45,734 bases of DNA. Source: Candidatus Yanofskyibacteriota bacterium. Its GTDB lineage: Bacteria; Patescibacteriota; Minisyncoccia; 2-02-FULL-40-12; IGHO2-12-FULL-4. This document shows, one piece after another, positions 10,273 to 20,312 of the stretch. Position 1 is the stretch's first letter. Each line of letters starts with the position of its first letter. A program made the translations under genes and the position numbers. The stretch is from positions 1 through 45,734 of the forward strand of contig JACPNK010000001.1 of assembly GCA_016185525.1 (NCBI GenBank), in the 5' to 3' direction. Under the pieces are notes generated by a model, which saw only the letters and a list, made by a program, of their open reading frames with translations, was not told the origin of the DNA and made no database searches.

Positions 10273-10681
10273 TAAGCAAAGCAGTGCCTTCGCTTTTTGT
10301 AGTAAAACTAAAGGAAACGCGCGCGCCGCCCTTTACATAACTTGCGGCATTCTCGGATTTGTATTCACTAAACCAGTCCGCGCCTTTCATTGCAGCTTCA
10401 GTAGCACTCATCAATTGATTCACCGACTTCTTGCTTAAAAAGATTCTGACCAAACTGTCACCCTGGGTGGTTGTCCTGATGGCTGGCGGGCCTTCTGTGG
10501 CTTCGGCATCAACAAGTGCTTCCTTGGGAAAAGACTTTGATAGATCATCAATTATCTCCTGGCCCGGAAGCTGGCCGGTGTTGTTCTGCAAGCCGATCTG
10601 TTTTTTCGGCGAAACAATGACGATCCAGAGAAGAACGATTACACAAACACCGAGAAATATGGAGAGAGTTTTATAATTCAT
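10229..10681 (-). CDS. hypothetical membrane-anchored protein
   Basis: N-terminal TM (LSIFLGVCVIVLLWIVIVSP); overlaps next gene start. Confidence 0.55.
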   Translation of the reverse strand: MNYKTLSIFLGVCVIVLLWIVIVSPKKQIGLQNNTGQLPGQEIIDDLSKSFPKEALVDAEATEGPPAIRTTTQGDSLVRIFLSKKSVNQLMSATEAAMKGADWFSEYKSENAASYVKGGARVSFSFTTKSEGTALLIEYNARIVPVDAQQ

Positions 10682-10830
10682 ATAGGAGGATTATAACACG
10701 ATAAAATAATATTTTTTAAAGCAAGTAATCCACATTTTGCATTTATACCGTTTTTGTGTTATAATTAGTGTATAGTAAAGCTCTTAAAAAAACAACACAA
10801 AAAGCCCTTAAGCGGGGCGGGAGAAAGAAA

Positions 10831-12150
10831 ATGAGACTAAAATTAGTGACCTACGAGGTCATTATGCTTGTGATTTTGAGCTTACTGGCTCTGACGCCGG
10901 TAAGCGTGCACGGGGCTCGCCGCTCCAACATCTCGGTGTCTTTTCTGACTCCGGGATATGAGGATGGGGTTTACTTTGTGGAGCAGGGAGGGAGTTATGT
11001 CTCCCGAGTCACGGGTAAACTTCCTGACAATACTGTTTTCGGAGTCGTCGTCAGGTTTAACAACGGCCCGGAAATAGTTGTCCCCAACTGGCAGATTGGG
11101 GCTCAAAAAATAAATCTTGTGCCAAGCAACTGCCCGCTTGGAGATTATACTCTGACCGAAATTTTTACGGAACAGCCCGGGTACAGAGAAACCCTTTGGC
11201 TCGGCGCGATGACCATCAGAGTTGTAGCTATGGGAAGCATTCCCAACAGTGCCAGAGGCAACGGCAACTCTCTGATTATCCCCGACTTTGGTCCGGGACA
11301 AGCGCCGACAAATGTTGTCGGTCTGCGGTACCACGTCCGCGTGGATCAGAACCAGACTGAAGCAATGCAGATAATTTTTGCAGGGAATACTCTGTATAGT
11401 CCGGGCAATCCGAAAAGCTACAACCTTGAGTACAACATTTTCTCAAGTCGGATTGTCTATCAGGACAACATCTGCACAACTTATCCTCCAGTCGGCCAGG
11501 TTGTGGATGGAGAAGCAAGCCTTCGGCTTAACTTCTCTGACTACAATCTGGAAGGACGTTTTGGCGGCAAAACTTCTGACCCGAAAGTATTGCCCCGACA
11601 GAGAATCCTGATAGACGGAATTGCCAACCTGCAAGCGTTGGGGATGATTCCCCAAGCTAGCATGAATGGCAAGGATATTACCGTTGAGGTTACTCGAGGC
11701 AGTCTGGTAACCGACAAATCAGGCTGGAAGCTCTGTTCCGGGGAAAAGCTAGGCGACGAAGCCTATCGGATGTGGAATCTGAAAGCCGCATTTGAGAGGC
11801 AAAGCTACACCGCCACGTTCGCCCTGCCGGCGGACGGGACAGAGTATTTCCGCGACCTCTTCGGAATTTGGACAGAATTTTTGTCCAACCCAGGCTACTG
11901 GAGGGTCTTCTACTGGGCCCCGGAATTTATCCGGGAAGAAAGCTCTCTTTGGGAGCCCATAAATAACTGGCGGGTTATTTATAACTTCGGCGGTTCCAAC
12001 AACACAAAAGGTTTTGGTTTCAGACTGGCATCCTACAAAGGCTGGTCGGCCATTGAAGTCAGTAATGACGAAACCGAAACCTACATGAAAGCCGGAGAAA
12101 CTTTGATGCTGAATCAGTTAAGCGTCGCTGTTCTCCCCGGCAAAAAATAA
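10831..12150 (+). CDS. hypothetical secreted protein (ORF opens at 10768)
   Basis: Signal peptide MRLKLVTYEVIMLVILSLLALTPVSVHG; followed by terminator hairpin. Confidence 0.7.
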   Translation: MRLKLVTYEVIMLVILSLLALTPVSVHGARRSNISVSFLTPGYEDGVYFVEQGGSYVSRVTGKLPDNTVFGVVVRFNNGPEIVVPNWQIGAQKINLVPSNCPLGDYTLTEIFTEQPGYRETLWLGAMTIRVVAMGSIPNSARGNGNSLIIPDFGPGQAPTNVVGLRYHVRVDQNQTEAMQIIFAGNTLYSPGNPKSYNLEYNIFSSRIVYQDNICTTYPPVGQVVDGEASLRLNFSDYNLEGRFGGKTSDPKVLPRQRILIDGIANLQALGMIPQASMNGKDITVEVTRGSLVTDKSGWKLCSGEKLGDEAYRMWNLKAAFERQSYTATFALPADGTEYFRDLFGIWTEFLSNPGYWRVFYWAPEFIREESSLWEPINNWRVIYNFGGSNNTKGFGFRLASYKGWSAIEVSNDETETYMKAGETLMLNQLSVAVLPGKK

Positions 12151-12163
12151 TTTGTTCCAACAC

Positions 12164-12207
12164 AAAACCGCACAAACCTATCGGTTCAGGCAAGTGCGGT
12201 TTTTTTA
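12164..12207 (+). terminator. intrinsic terminator
   Basis: AAAACCGCAC...GTGCGGTTTTTTTA. Confidence 0.75.
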
Positions 12208-12238
12208 TTCCACCAATCCAAGGTTTACTCTTGGATGA

Positions 12239-13555
12239 TTACACGGTATTTTCTTTTTTTGTCCAGAGGTTTTTTGACAGAAAAGAAGGTAAGTTGTCAA
12301 TTGGAACTCTCTCCTGTTTCATTGTGTCTCTGTCCCGCACTGTAACTTTTTTGTCTTCAAGTGAGTCAAAATCAAAAGTTATACAGAAAGGCGTGCCTAT
12401 TTCATCTTGGCTATAATATCTCTTGCCAATATTGCCCCTGTCGTCCCACGCCACACGAAAGTCTTTTTTTAATTCATCAAAAACTTCTCTGGCTTTTTTA
12501 ACCAGCTCGGGTTTATTGGCCACTAAAGGAAAAACCGCCGCTTGGTATGGCGCGAGTTTGGGATGCAGTTTCAACACTACTCTATCTTCGTCTTCATAAT
12601 AAGCGTCTAGAAGAAAGAACAAGGCTGCCCTGTCCACTCCGCCCGAAGTTTCAATTACCCAAGGAGTGTATTCTGTGTTGGTTTCCGGGTCTTTATATTT
12701 TAAGTTGTGCCGGCTCAAATCCCAGTCGCCCCGATGATGAATACCTTCAAATTCTTTCCAGCCGAAAGGCGAGTTGTATTCAATGTCTTCAGCCATGCGA
12801 GCATAATGCGCCAGTTCGTTGTCCGCATGTTTTCTAAATCTCAAATTCTCCGACTTAATGCCTAATTTTTTATACCAATCAAGTCTTTGGTTTTTCCAGT
12901 AGTCAAAAGTTTCTGCCGCTGACTTTTCGTCTGGTTTAACAAAATATTCTAACTCCATCTGCTCAAACTCCCGACTGCGAAAAGTAAAATTGCCCGGCGT
13001 AATTTCGTTGCGGAAGGCTTTGCCAATTTGAGCAACGCCAAAAGAAACCTTGACTCGGCTTGAAGAAACTACATTGGCAAAGTTTACGAAAACACCTTGA
13101 GTAATCTCGCCTCGCAGATAAGTTTTTTCTTTCGGTTCAGTAGCCCCCAAATAGACTTCGGTAAGCAGATTGAAAGTTTTGGGCTCGGTCCACTCCACTT
13201 TCTCTTTGTGTTCGCTCTCGTGTTCTTTGAGTTTATCCTCTTGGTCAGCCCGGACTCTTTTGTGGCAAGTTTTACACTCAACCAAAGGGTCAACCAAACT
13301 TTTTGTGTGGCCAGAAGCTTCCCAAGTTTGCGGATTCATAATTATCGCCGCATCCAGACCGACAACATCATCTCTTTGATAAACCATGTCCTGCCACCAT
13401 ATTTTTTTAATATTGTTTTTCAGTTCAACTCCCAGCGACCCATAATCCCAAAAACCGGCCAGCCCGCCGTAAATTTCAGAGCCCGGAAAGACAAAACCCC
13501 GCCTCTTGCAAAGCGAGACGACTTTTTCAAGCAAATTATCGTTGTTTTTTGTCAT
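12239..13555 (-). CDS. glyS: glycyl-tRNA synthetase (class II, single chain)
   Basis: SLCKRRGFVFPGSEIYGGLAGFWDYGSLGVELKNNIK, FRNEITPGNFTFRSREFEQMELEYF, WVIETSGGVDR. Confidence 0.95.
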   Translation of the reverse strand: MTKNNDNLLEKVVSLCKRRGFVFPGSEIYGGLAGFWDYGSLGVELKNNIKKIWWQDMVYQRDDVVGLDAAIIMNPQTWEASGHTKSLVDPLVECKTCHKRVRADQEDKLKEHESEHKEKVEWTEPKTFNLLTEVYLGATEPKEKTYLRGEITQGVFVNFANVVSSSRVKVSFGVAQIGKAFRNEITPGNFTFRSREFEQMELEYFVKPDEKSAAETFDYWKNQRLDWYKKLGIKSENLRFRKHADNELAHYARMAEDIEYNSPFGWKEFEGIHHRGDWDLSRHNLKYKDPETNTEYTPWVIETSGGVDRAALFFLLDAYYEDEDRVVLKLHPKLAPYQAAVFPLVANKPELVKKAREVFDELKKDFRVAWDDRGNIGKRYYSQDEIGTPFCITFDFDSLEDKKVTVRDRDTMKQERVPIDNLPSFLSKNLWTKKENTV

Positions 13556-13564
13556 GACATTCTA

Positions 13565-13745
13565 AAAAGCGTAGCAGATACAGCCTTTGAGGTCACTGTG
13601 AGCTCGCGGTTGGCTAGGTTGGAAGGAGTATAATGTTTCTTTAACTCCTTCCACAACCCGAGCGAACAGTGAGTGAGTCTGCCGCCTGCCTGCCGGCAGG
13701 CAGGCTGGAATCAGCGAAAGTACCGAAAAGGCTGTATCTGCGAAG
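13565..13745. repeat. nested-palindrome intergenic element 3
   Basis: Outer GCAGATACAGCCTTT (13574-13588) / AAAGGCTGTATCTGC (13727-13741); inner GGTTGGAAGGAGT...ACTCCTTCCACAACC; side palindrome GCCTGCCTGCCGGCAGGCAGGC (13684-13705). Confidence 0.8.
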
Positions 13746-13757
13746 CTTGAATAATAA

Positions 13758-15533
13758 TTACTCAACCACGCTTCCTTGCCCCGGAAAATCAGTCAAGTCA
13801 TTGCTGGTTATATCGTTTACTTTAACTAAAATTGCCTGTCTGGTAAAGCTGTCCTCGCCCTCAAGAGAAATGTTCTTTAATAAAGAAATCGCTGATCCGA
13901 CATTCAGTTGGGAAGGCGTAAAAGAAACTTGAAACCAAGCCTGATATTTAGGAAACTGTCCGCCCAGACCCGAAGGCAGTGAACCTATATCCCAAACAAC
14001 TTCCTGCGAGTTTGATTTGAGGGCAGGCAAACTTTGCTGGCCGTTAACTCTGGTCTTGTTTTCCCAGTTAACGCCGACGGGCAAAAGTCCTTTAACCCTG
14101 ACTTTGGAAAAATCGTTTGAAGAGTTGCTAATTTCCCAAACAATAGTGTAGAAAGTTTTGTTGCCTGCTTTGGGCGGCATTGGTCCGGTAGCCCCAAAAT
14201 CCTGATCACGATACAAACCCGACTGAACCAAAACCGGGATAGAGCTGACTTTGGTTGTTGTTTCTGACTCGGCAACCAAGCGGTCTAAGTCAAAACCGGA
14301 AGGGACGGTACTTGTTTCAGTCCTGGAACTTACCTTTACAACAAAATTTTTCGCGCCCAGACTGCCGCCGGGAAAGCTGTCTTTCAGCTTCAACCTGAAA
14401 TTGACGGCTCCCTCCTGTCCGGAAGACAGTCTGTTTAAAAGAGGTGAGACCGAAGCATTCCAGGTAATTGTTTTTGCGACGCCATCAAAAAATCCCTCGC
14501 TTTGCAAGCTGGAAAAATCAAACATTGAACCCTCCAGTTTTGCGGAAATAGTCAGCCCCAAAAGATTCTCGTCCGTATTATTTGAAAATTTAATCTGATA
14601 ATTAAGTTCCTCGCCAATTTGGGCGGTATGCTCGGTTTTGCCGTTAATCAGAATTTTGGTGGCCAGCGGCGGCGTGGAAATCGTGGTCGTTGAGACGGCT
14701 TTTTCGTAATCAATAAAAATGCCGTCAACTTTTCTCTGCAAAATGACCGAGACTTGCTTACTCTCCCTTTCTGCGCCACGCAAAATACCGGAGATAGTGA
14801 TTCTTTGGCCCTCATCGGGTTTTAACCTTTTTATTTCCCAGATGTCTTTAGCCAGAGAAGGAGCGGGCGACAAGCGTGTAACAGTAAAGCTGTCGGGATA
14901 AGAAAACTTCAGCTTAAGGTCGCTTAAATCCTCTTGCGACTCGTTACGGTAATCCAAGATATAACTTATCTCCTGTCCGGAAACTGTATTGGGCGGCGAA
15001 ACTAAAGTCAAAGATACGGGAAGAGTAGCAATATTTGTCCCCCTCTCCGATTCTTTTTGGAAAGTTGATTGCACCCCTTCCGGAGAATAAACCAATGTGG
15101 CTTTAGCTTTTTTTACATCTCCACGACTGCCGACAACATAGGCAGAAAATTCCACGACAGCCTCCTGATTCGGACCAAGATCATCTAACCTTAAGTTTTC
15201 AGTTAAAAACTCCCTGCGTACCCCGTTTTTAATTACCACGGAATCGTCGGGATAGAAAAAAGCCAGTTTCAAATCTCTAAGCGATATCTCGTTGCGGTTG
15301 GCATATTTAACTTTATAAACAACTTCTTCACCGGAAGAAATCTCCGCCGGAGCTTCAATATCAAATTCAACTTTGCTCTCGCTAAAAGAAGAGCGGCCGA
15401 GAAAAAAGAAAATTGCCCCGACCACCACCAAAAAGACGGAGAAAAAAAACAGCCATTTAGCCCACCTTTTTTTGCTTTTAAACTTTTGGTTCATAACAGA
15501 ACCGGACAAAGGAGTAACTTGAAAATTATCCAT
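13758..15533 (-). CDS. membrane-anchored protein with DUF11/CARDB-like repeats
   Basis: TM near N-terminus; repeated YxxxxxNxxxxxLxxLxLxFxYPDSF-type domains. Confidence 0.65.
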   Translation of the reverse strand: MDNFQVTPLSGSVMNQKFKSKKRWAKWLFFFSVFLVVVGAIFFFLGRSSFSESKVEFDIEAPAEISSGEEVVYKVKYANRNEISLRDLKLAFFYPDDSVVIKNGVRREFLTENLRLDDLGPNQEAVVEFSAYVVGSRGDVKKAKATLVYSPEGVQSTFQKESERGTNIATLPVSLTLVSPPNTVSGQEISYILDYRNESQEDLSDLKLKFSYPDSFTVTRLSPAPSLAKDIWEIKRLKPDEGQRITISGILRGAERESKQVSVILQRKVDGIFIDYEKAVSTTTISTPPLATKILINGKTEHTAQIGEELNYQIKFSNNTDENLLGLTISAKLEGSMFDFSSLQSEGFFDGVAKTITWNASVSPLLNRLSSGQEGAVNFRLKLKDSFPGGSLGAKNFVVKVSSRTETSTVPSGFDLDRLVAESETTTKVSSIPVLVQSGLYRDQDFGATGPMPPKAGNKTFYTIVWEISNSSNDFSKVRVKGLLPVGVNWENKTRVNGQQSLPALKSNSQEVVWDIGSLPSGLGGQFPKYQAWFQVSFTPSQLNVGSAISLLKNISLEGEDSFTRQAILVKVNDITSNDLTDFPGQGSVVE

Positions 15534-15560
15534 TGTATTATTTTAGCTTAAATACGCCGT

Positions 15561-16097
15561 TTAGGAAAACTGTAAAATTAACTCTGGAGATAAGAATTTT
15601 CTTGAACTAAGAGAATCTAAGAGACGATTTATGTCTTCCTCTTTAACTTCTTGCGAATAACCCAGCAGACTGATTAGTTCCTTTTGAATTTCAGCCAGAA
15701 AACCGCTGACTTCAGAAGAATTCAGAACACCTTCATTCAAACGATTTAACGAACTGTTGAAAAATCCCCACAAAGCCGGATCTTTTTCATGATCGTAAAC
15801 CAAGTTGTTGAATACTTCCAAAGCAAACATAGCCACAGCAGATTTAGGAAAAGACGATTTAATGCCGGCAAAAGTTTCAACGCTCTGGGCGCTGGTGATA
15901 ATCGGATAGTTTTTGCCAAAGACCAGCAAAAAATCAACGAGATTTAAAACGTCCAAATGCGCAGCCTGCCTGGAGTTTGGCTTCTTGATGCTCTTGGCCA
16001 CTGCGGTTATCTTGCCAAAATCTTTGGTATATAAACTAACCAGCTGATTGTATTCTCCGTTATCAACTTTTTTTATAACAATTCCTTGATAAAGCAT
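15561..16097 (-). CDS. recO: DNA repair protein RecO
   Basis: GIVIKKVDNGEYNQLVSLYTKDFGKITAVAKSIKKPNSRQAAHLDVLNLVDFLLVFGK. Confidence 0.85.
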   Translation of the reverse strand: MLYQGIVIKKVDNGEYNQLVSLYTKDFGKITAVAKSIKKPNSRQAAHLDVLNLVDFLLVFGKNYPIITSAQSVETFAGIKSSFPKSAVAMFALEVFNNLVYDHEKDPALWGFFNSSLNRLNEGVLNSSEVSGFLAEIQKELISLLGYSQEVKEEDINRLLDSLSSRKFLSPELILQFS

Positions 16098-16265
16098 AGG
16101 AATACTAAATTTCTAATTGCTCTAATTGACCTAATTACCCTAATCAGATTCCAATTACCAAATCCTAATACCTAAAAACTTACGTTTTTTAACATTCGGT
16201 TATTGGTGCTTGGTTGTTGGTTAGACTAATTAGAAATTAGGTTAATTAGGTTAATTTTAGTTAAG

Positions 16266-19200
16266 TTACCTCCTAACTCCTAACCAGATCTTCTTTTGCG
16301 GCGCCAGTTCAAATTCTTTTTGAATATCAAAGTGTTTGCTTTCGTCATGCTGTCCCGGTGAAAATCCTTTGAGCAAAGCGTTGTTTTTTATAAAATCCCC
16401 CCAGCGTTCAACGGCTGACTTCAACTCCCGGTCTTCCGTATGCCACCGGGCTAAAACTTTGTCGTTAAAAGCATAGCCAGCTTCTTTCCGCATGTCCTGA
16501 ATCTGCCTTATCAATTCTCTGGCCCAACCTTCGTAAATTAAGGCGTCGTCTAAATTCAGATCCAATTTGTCTGGACCCGTAACGACCTCTTTCACGTTAA
16601 CTTCATCTTTAATCAAATTTATATATTCTAATTTAAGTCCGGCAACAACCGAAGAAGATAGTTGTTGCAGTGGCTGACGAACTTTGATCTTAGCCTCTTT
16701 TCTTAAGGCAAGCCCCGCAGTAACAGCTTGCCTTACTTTGTCCATTTCTTTTTCCAAATCCGGGTTAATAAGTTTTTTATTTGACTTGGGCCAGTCATGC
16801 AGATGGACACTGTCGGTACCAGCTTTCGAGCCGCGATGCAACTCTTTGTGCAAATATTCCGCAACAAAAGGCGTGAACGGCGCAATTAATTTTGACATTT
16901 CCAAAAGTAAAAATCTCAACAAAGATAAAGATTCTTTGAGAGACTCTTCTGACTCCGGTTTTTGGAATTTAGACCTTGACCTCCTTAACCACCATTTGGA
17001 AAAATCTTCCACAACAAAACTTTCAATAGAGCGCGTAGCTGTTGTCGGATCATAACTTTCCATAGCCAAAGTGGCCGTTTCAACAGTTTGATTTAGACGA
17101 GAAAGAATCCACTGGTCTAGTAAAGATTTGGGCTGATTTTTATGAAAATTAACCGGAAAATCTTTATTATCCAAATTATACAATTCAAAAAACCTGAAGG
17201 AGTTCCACAAAGTCATGACAAAACCCCTCAAACGCAAAGCCACCTCATCTAAAGAAAAAAGGTTGGACTCGCCCGGGTTGTTTACCGAGTAAAAATACCA
17301 GCGCACAGCATCAACGCCGAATTTGTCCATCACCATCCACGGGTCAACCACATTGCCTTTTGACTTTGACATCTTCTGCCCTTTTTCATCCAAAACGTGG
17401 CTATAAGATAAAACATTTTTGTAAGCCGGGCCTTTGTCAAGCAGGGTTGAAACAGCTAGTAAGGTGTAAAACCAGCCGCGGGTTTGGTCTATTCCTTCAG
17501 CAATAAAGTCGGCCGGAAAGTTTTTTTTAAAAACAGATTTATTTTCAAAAGGATAATGCCATTGGGCATAAGGCATAGCCCCCGAATCAAACCAGACGTC
17601 TGCCACTTCTTTAACTCTCTGCATTTTACTCTTGCACTTGGGACAACTTAAAAATATTTCATCAATATATGGGCGATGGGGGTTGATATAGCCGTTTTCG
17701 TCCCAAGGCAAATTTTTAAATTCCGCCTTGTAAAACTTTCCTTTTTTGGGATACAAGTCTCTTTGCTCACCATTGACCACCTTAAGCAGTTTTTCATCCG
17801 ACCAGCCAAATAAACTGCCGTTAAGCATCGCCAGCGGGTCGCCATGGCTGACAATCAAAATGTTTTTGCCTTCGTGTTTTTTGTCAACTTCGGCAATAAA
17901 ATCCAACATTCTTCTCCGGACTTCGTTCCAGCTTTCACCATCGCCAAATTTATAATCAAAACCGGTAACAGGTCTGGGGCGCTGTGCCAAGCAAAAGGAT
18001 TCGCTCTTGCCCTCGCAAACCGTTCCATGGTTTATTTCCTTAAGCCTTTCGTCAAAGTATATTTTTGCGTCTGTCGCTTTGTTTATAATTTCCGCCGTTT
18101 CTTTGGCTCTCAAAAAGTAAGAGCTGTAAATAAAATCTATTTTTGCCTTCTTCAGTTTTTTTGCCTCCCGTTCGGTGTCTTTCCTTCCTTCATCGGTGAG
18201 GGGATATTTGTCGTTTTCCAGTCTGGTGTTTATTATTTTGTCGGCATTCTTAGTGCTAAAACCGTGGCGCATAAGAAAGTAGTTGTTTTTCTTGCGCCAG
18301 CGGTGTTTCTCTAAATCTTCAAAAGAGCCGACAACCAAAATGTTACCGCAACCTCCTTGACTTTTAACTTTGAACTTTGAACTTTGAACTTTGCCTATCT
18401 GGTTTTGGTCATAACAAAACCAGATAGGCAGTGGCGTGCCCCAGTATCTTTCTCTGGAAATCGCCCAGTCTTTAACCCCTCTCAACCACTCACCAAACCG
18501 GCCCTCTTTGAGATGTCCGGGGTGCCAATTTACTTTTTTGTTATTACTTGTCAGCTTCTTTTCCAATTTTGACATCCCGATAAACCACGAATCAGTGGCA
18601 TAGTACAAAAGCGGCGTGCCGCATCTCCAGCAAAAAGGATAGTCGTGTTCAAAGTTTTCAGTTTTGAAAACCAAATTTTTAGCCTCCAACTCCTTGAGTA
18701 TCAAGTCTTCAGTTGTTTTGTCTTTTACGTACTTGCCGTCAAGTTCTTTGCTAACTCCAACAAATTTACCCTGTTCATCAACTGTGTGGTTAGTCGGCAA
18801 ACCAACTTCCTTGCCCAATTTATAGTCGTCCTCACCATACATCACCGCCGTATGAACTATGCCAGTACCGTCAGTGGTGGTAACAAAATCAGCCGGATAA
18901 ATTTTGTACGATTTTTCTGATTTTAATTTCGGAATATCAAAGAGTGACTCATACTCCAGACCCAGAAGTCTGTCACCCTTAAAGATGCTTAAAGTTTTGA
19001 CCGCATGTCCGGCAAAAACTTTTTCAACCAAGTCTGTAGCAACAATCAAAAGTTCATCTACACCATCAATTAATACGGCGCTATACGAAATACTCTTGTT
19101 TACAGCCAGAGCAACATTCCCAGCAAGCGTCCACGGTGTTGTCGTCCAAGCAAGCAGATAGGTTCTAGGTTCTAGGTTATAGGTTATAGGTTCCGAAATT

Positions 19201-19862
19201 TTTAACTTTGAACTCCTGCCCGTCCGGCAGGCGGGTTTAATTTTGAACTTAACAATAACGGACTTATCTGTTATTGTGCGGTATCCTTGAGCTACTTCGT
19301 GGCTGGACAAGGGCGTGCCACAGCGAGTGCAAAACGGCACAACTTTGTGTCCCTTGAAAAGCATTTTTTTATCCCAAACTTTTTTCAAAATCCACCAGAG
19401 GGTTTCTATATATTTTGGATCGTAAGTGATATAGGGATTTTTCAAATCCAGCCAAAAACCGATGCGCTTGGTAAAACGCTCCCACTCTTCTTTATACTTC
19501 CAGACGCTCTCTTTGGCCTGTCTGTTAAACTTGGCAATCCCATATTCTTCAATTTCTTTTTTTGATTTAAGGCTAAGAGACTTCTCAACCTCAATTTCCA
19601 CCGGCAGGCCATGTGTGTCCCAGCCGGATTTTCTTTCAACATAAAAGCCCCGCATTGTTTTATAGCGGCAAAAAACATCTTTAAAAACACGGCCAATCAG
19701 ATGATGTATTGCCGGTTTGGCATTGGCCGTCGGCGGACCTTCAAAGAAAATGAAACTCTTGGACTTTTTCCGCCGTTCTAGACTCTGTTCAAAAACTTTG
19801 TTCTTTTCCCAAAAGTCCATTACCTCTTCTTCTATTTTTTTAAAGTCAAAATTGTCTGACAT
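16266..19862 (-). CDS. ileS: isoleucyl-tRNA synthetase with embedded histidine-phosphatase domain
   Basis: GPPTANAKPAIHHLIG, WERYWGTPLPIW-type motif, KMSKSKGNVVDPW; internal MRHGFST...SSYFLRAKETAEII...IVSHGDPLAML. Confidence 0.95.
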   Translation of the reverse strand: MSDNFDFKKIEEEVMDFWEKNKVFEQSLERRKKSKSFIFFEGPPTANAKPAIHHLIGRVFKDVFCRYKTMRGFYVERKSGWDTHGLPVEIEVEKSLSLKSKKEIEEYGIAKFNRQAKESVWKYKEEWERFTKRIGFWLDLKNPYITYDPKYIETLWWILKKVWDKKMLFKGHKVVPFCTRCGTPLSSHEVAQGYRTITDKSVIVKFKIKPACRTGRSSKLKISEPITYNLEPRTYLLAWTTTPWTLAGNVALAVNKSISYSAVLIDGVDELLIVATDLVEKVFAGHAVKTLSIFKGDRLLGLEYESLFDIPKLKSEKSYKIYPADFVTTTDGTGIVHTAVMYGEDDYKLGKEVGLPTNHTVDEQGKFVGVSKELDGKYVKDKTTEDLILKELEAKNLVFKTENFEHDYPFCWRCGTPLLYYATDSWFIGMSKLEKKLTSNNKKVNWHPGHLKEGRFGEWLRGVKDWAISRERYWGTPLPIWFCYDQNQIGKVQSSKFKVKSQGGCGNILVVGSFEDLEKHRWRKKNNYFLMRHGFSTKNADKIINTRLENDKYPLTDEGRKDTEREAKKLKKAKIDFIYSSYFLRAKETAEIINKATDAKIYFDERLKEINHGTVCEGKSESFCLAQRPRPVTGFDYKFGDGESWNEVRRRMLDFIAEVDKKHEGKNILIVSHGDPLAMLNGSLFGWSDEKLLKVVNGEQRDLYPKKGKFYKAEFKNLPWDENGYINPHRPYIDEIFLSCPKCKSKMQRVKEVADVWFDSGAMPYAQWHYPFENKSVFKKNFPADFIAEGIDQTRGWFYTLLAVSTLLDKGPAYKNVLSYSHVLDEKGQKMSKSKGNVVDPWMVMDKFGVDAVRWYFYSVNNPGESNLFSLDEVALRLRGFVMTLWNSFRFFELYNLDNKDFPVNFHKNQPKSLLDQWILSRLNQTVETATLAMESYDPTTATRSIESFVVEDFSKWWLRRSRSKFQKPESEESLKESLSLLRFLLLEMSKLIAPFTPFVAEYLHKELHRGSKAGTDSVHLHDWPKSNKKLINPDLEKEMDKVRQAVTAGLALRKEAKIKVRQPLQQLSSSVVAGLKLEYINLIKDEVNVKEVVTGPDKLDLNLDDALIYEGWARELIRQIQDMRKEAGYAFNDKVLARWHTEDRELKSAVERWGDFIKNNALLKGFSPGQHDESKHFDIQKEFELAPQKKIWLGVRR

Positions 19863-19895
19863 TGTGTTTTACCTAAAAATTGTTAAAATAGCCGA

Positions 19896-20312
19896 ATGCT
19901 GAAAAATCCCGGACTTTGGCTGTTGGTTTTCCTGCTCGTTGTTAACATAGTCTTTGGATTTGTGTTTGATTTCTATTTGAAATTCTGGTTTTTTGACTTC
20001 ATCCTTCATTTCTCCGGAGGGTTGGGCGTTGCTCTGTTTGCCCGCTACTATTTCGCCAAAGACCTGAAAAACATTTCCAAATTCGGTTCTCTCATTTTTT
20101 TGGTAAGCTTCGGAGTCGCCGTGGGAGTATTCTGGGAATTTTTGGAATACGGTATTTCTATAATTTCAAAATGGACCGCCGGCTCTTTAAACGCTATTGA
20201 TTTTTTCGGCGAAGTTGAAGACACGATAAGCGATTTAGCAATGGACACCTTGGGGGCTTTTGTCGTCGCCATACTACATCTTTTCGGGCAAAGAAATGCC
20301 GAGAAGAGTTAA
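19896..20312 (+). CDS. small multi-pass membrane protein (YjdF/DUF2238-like)
   Basis: DFILHFSGGLGVALFARYYF...GVAVGVFWEFLEYG...DTISDLAMDTLGAFVVAI. Confidence 0.55.
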   Translation: MLKNPGLWLLVFLLVVNIVFGFVFDFYLKFWFFDFILHFSGGLGVALFARYYFAKDLKNISKFGSLIFLVSFGVAVGVFWEFLEYGISIISKWTAGSLNAIDFFGEVEDTISDLAMDTLGAFVVAILHLFGQRNAEKS

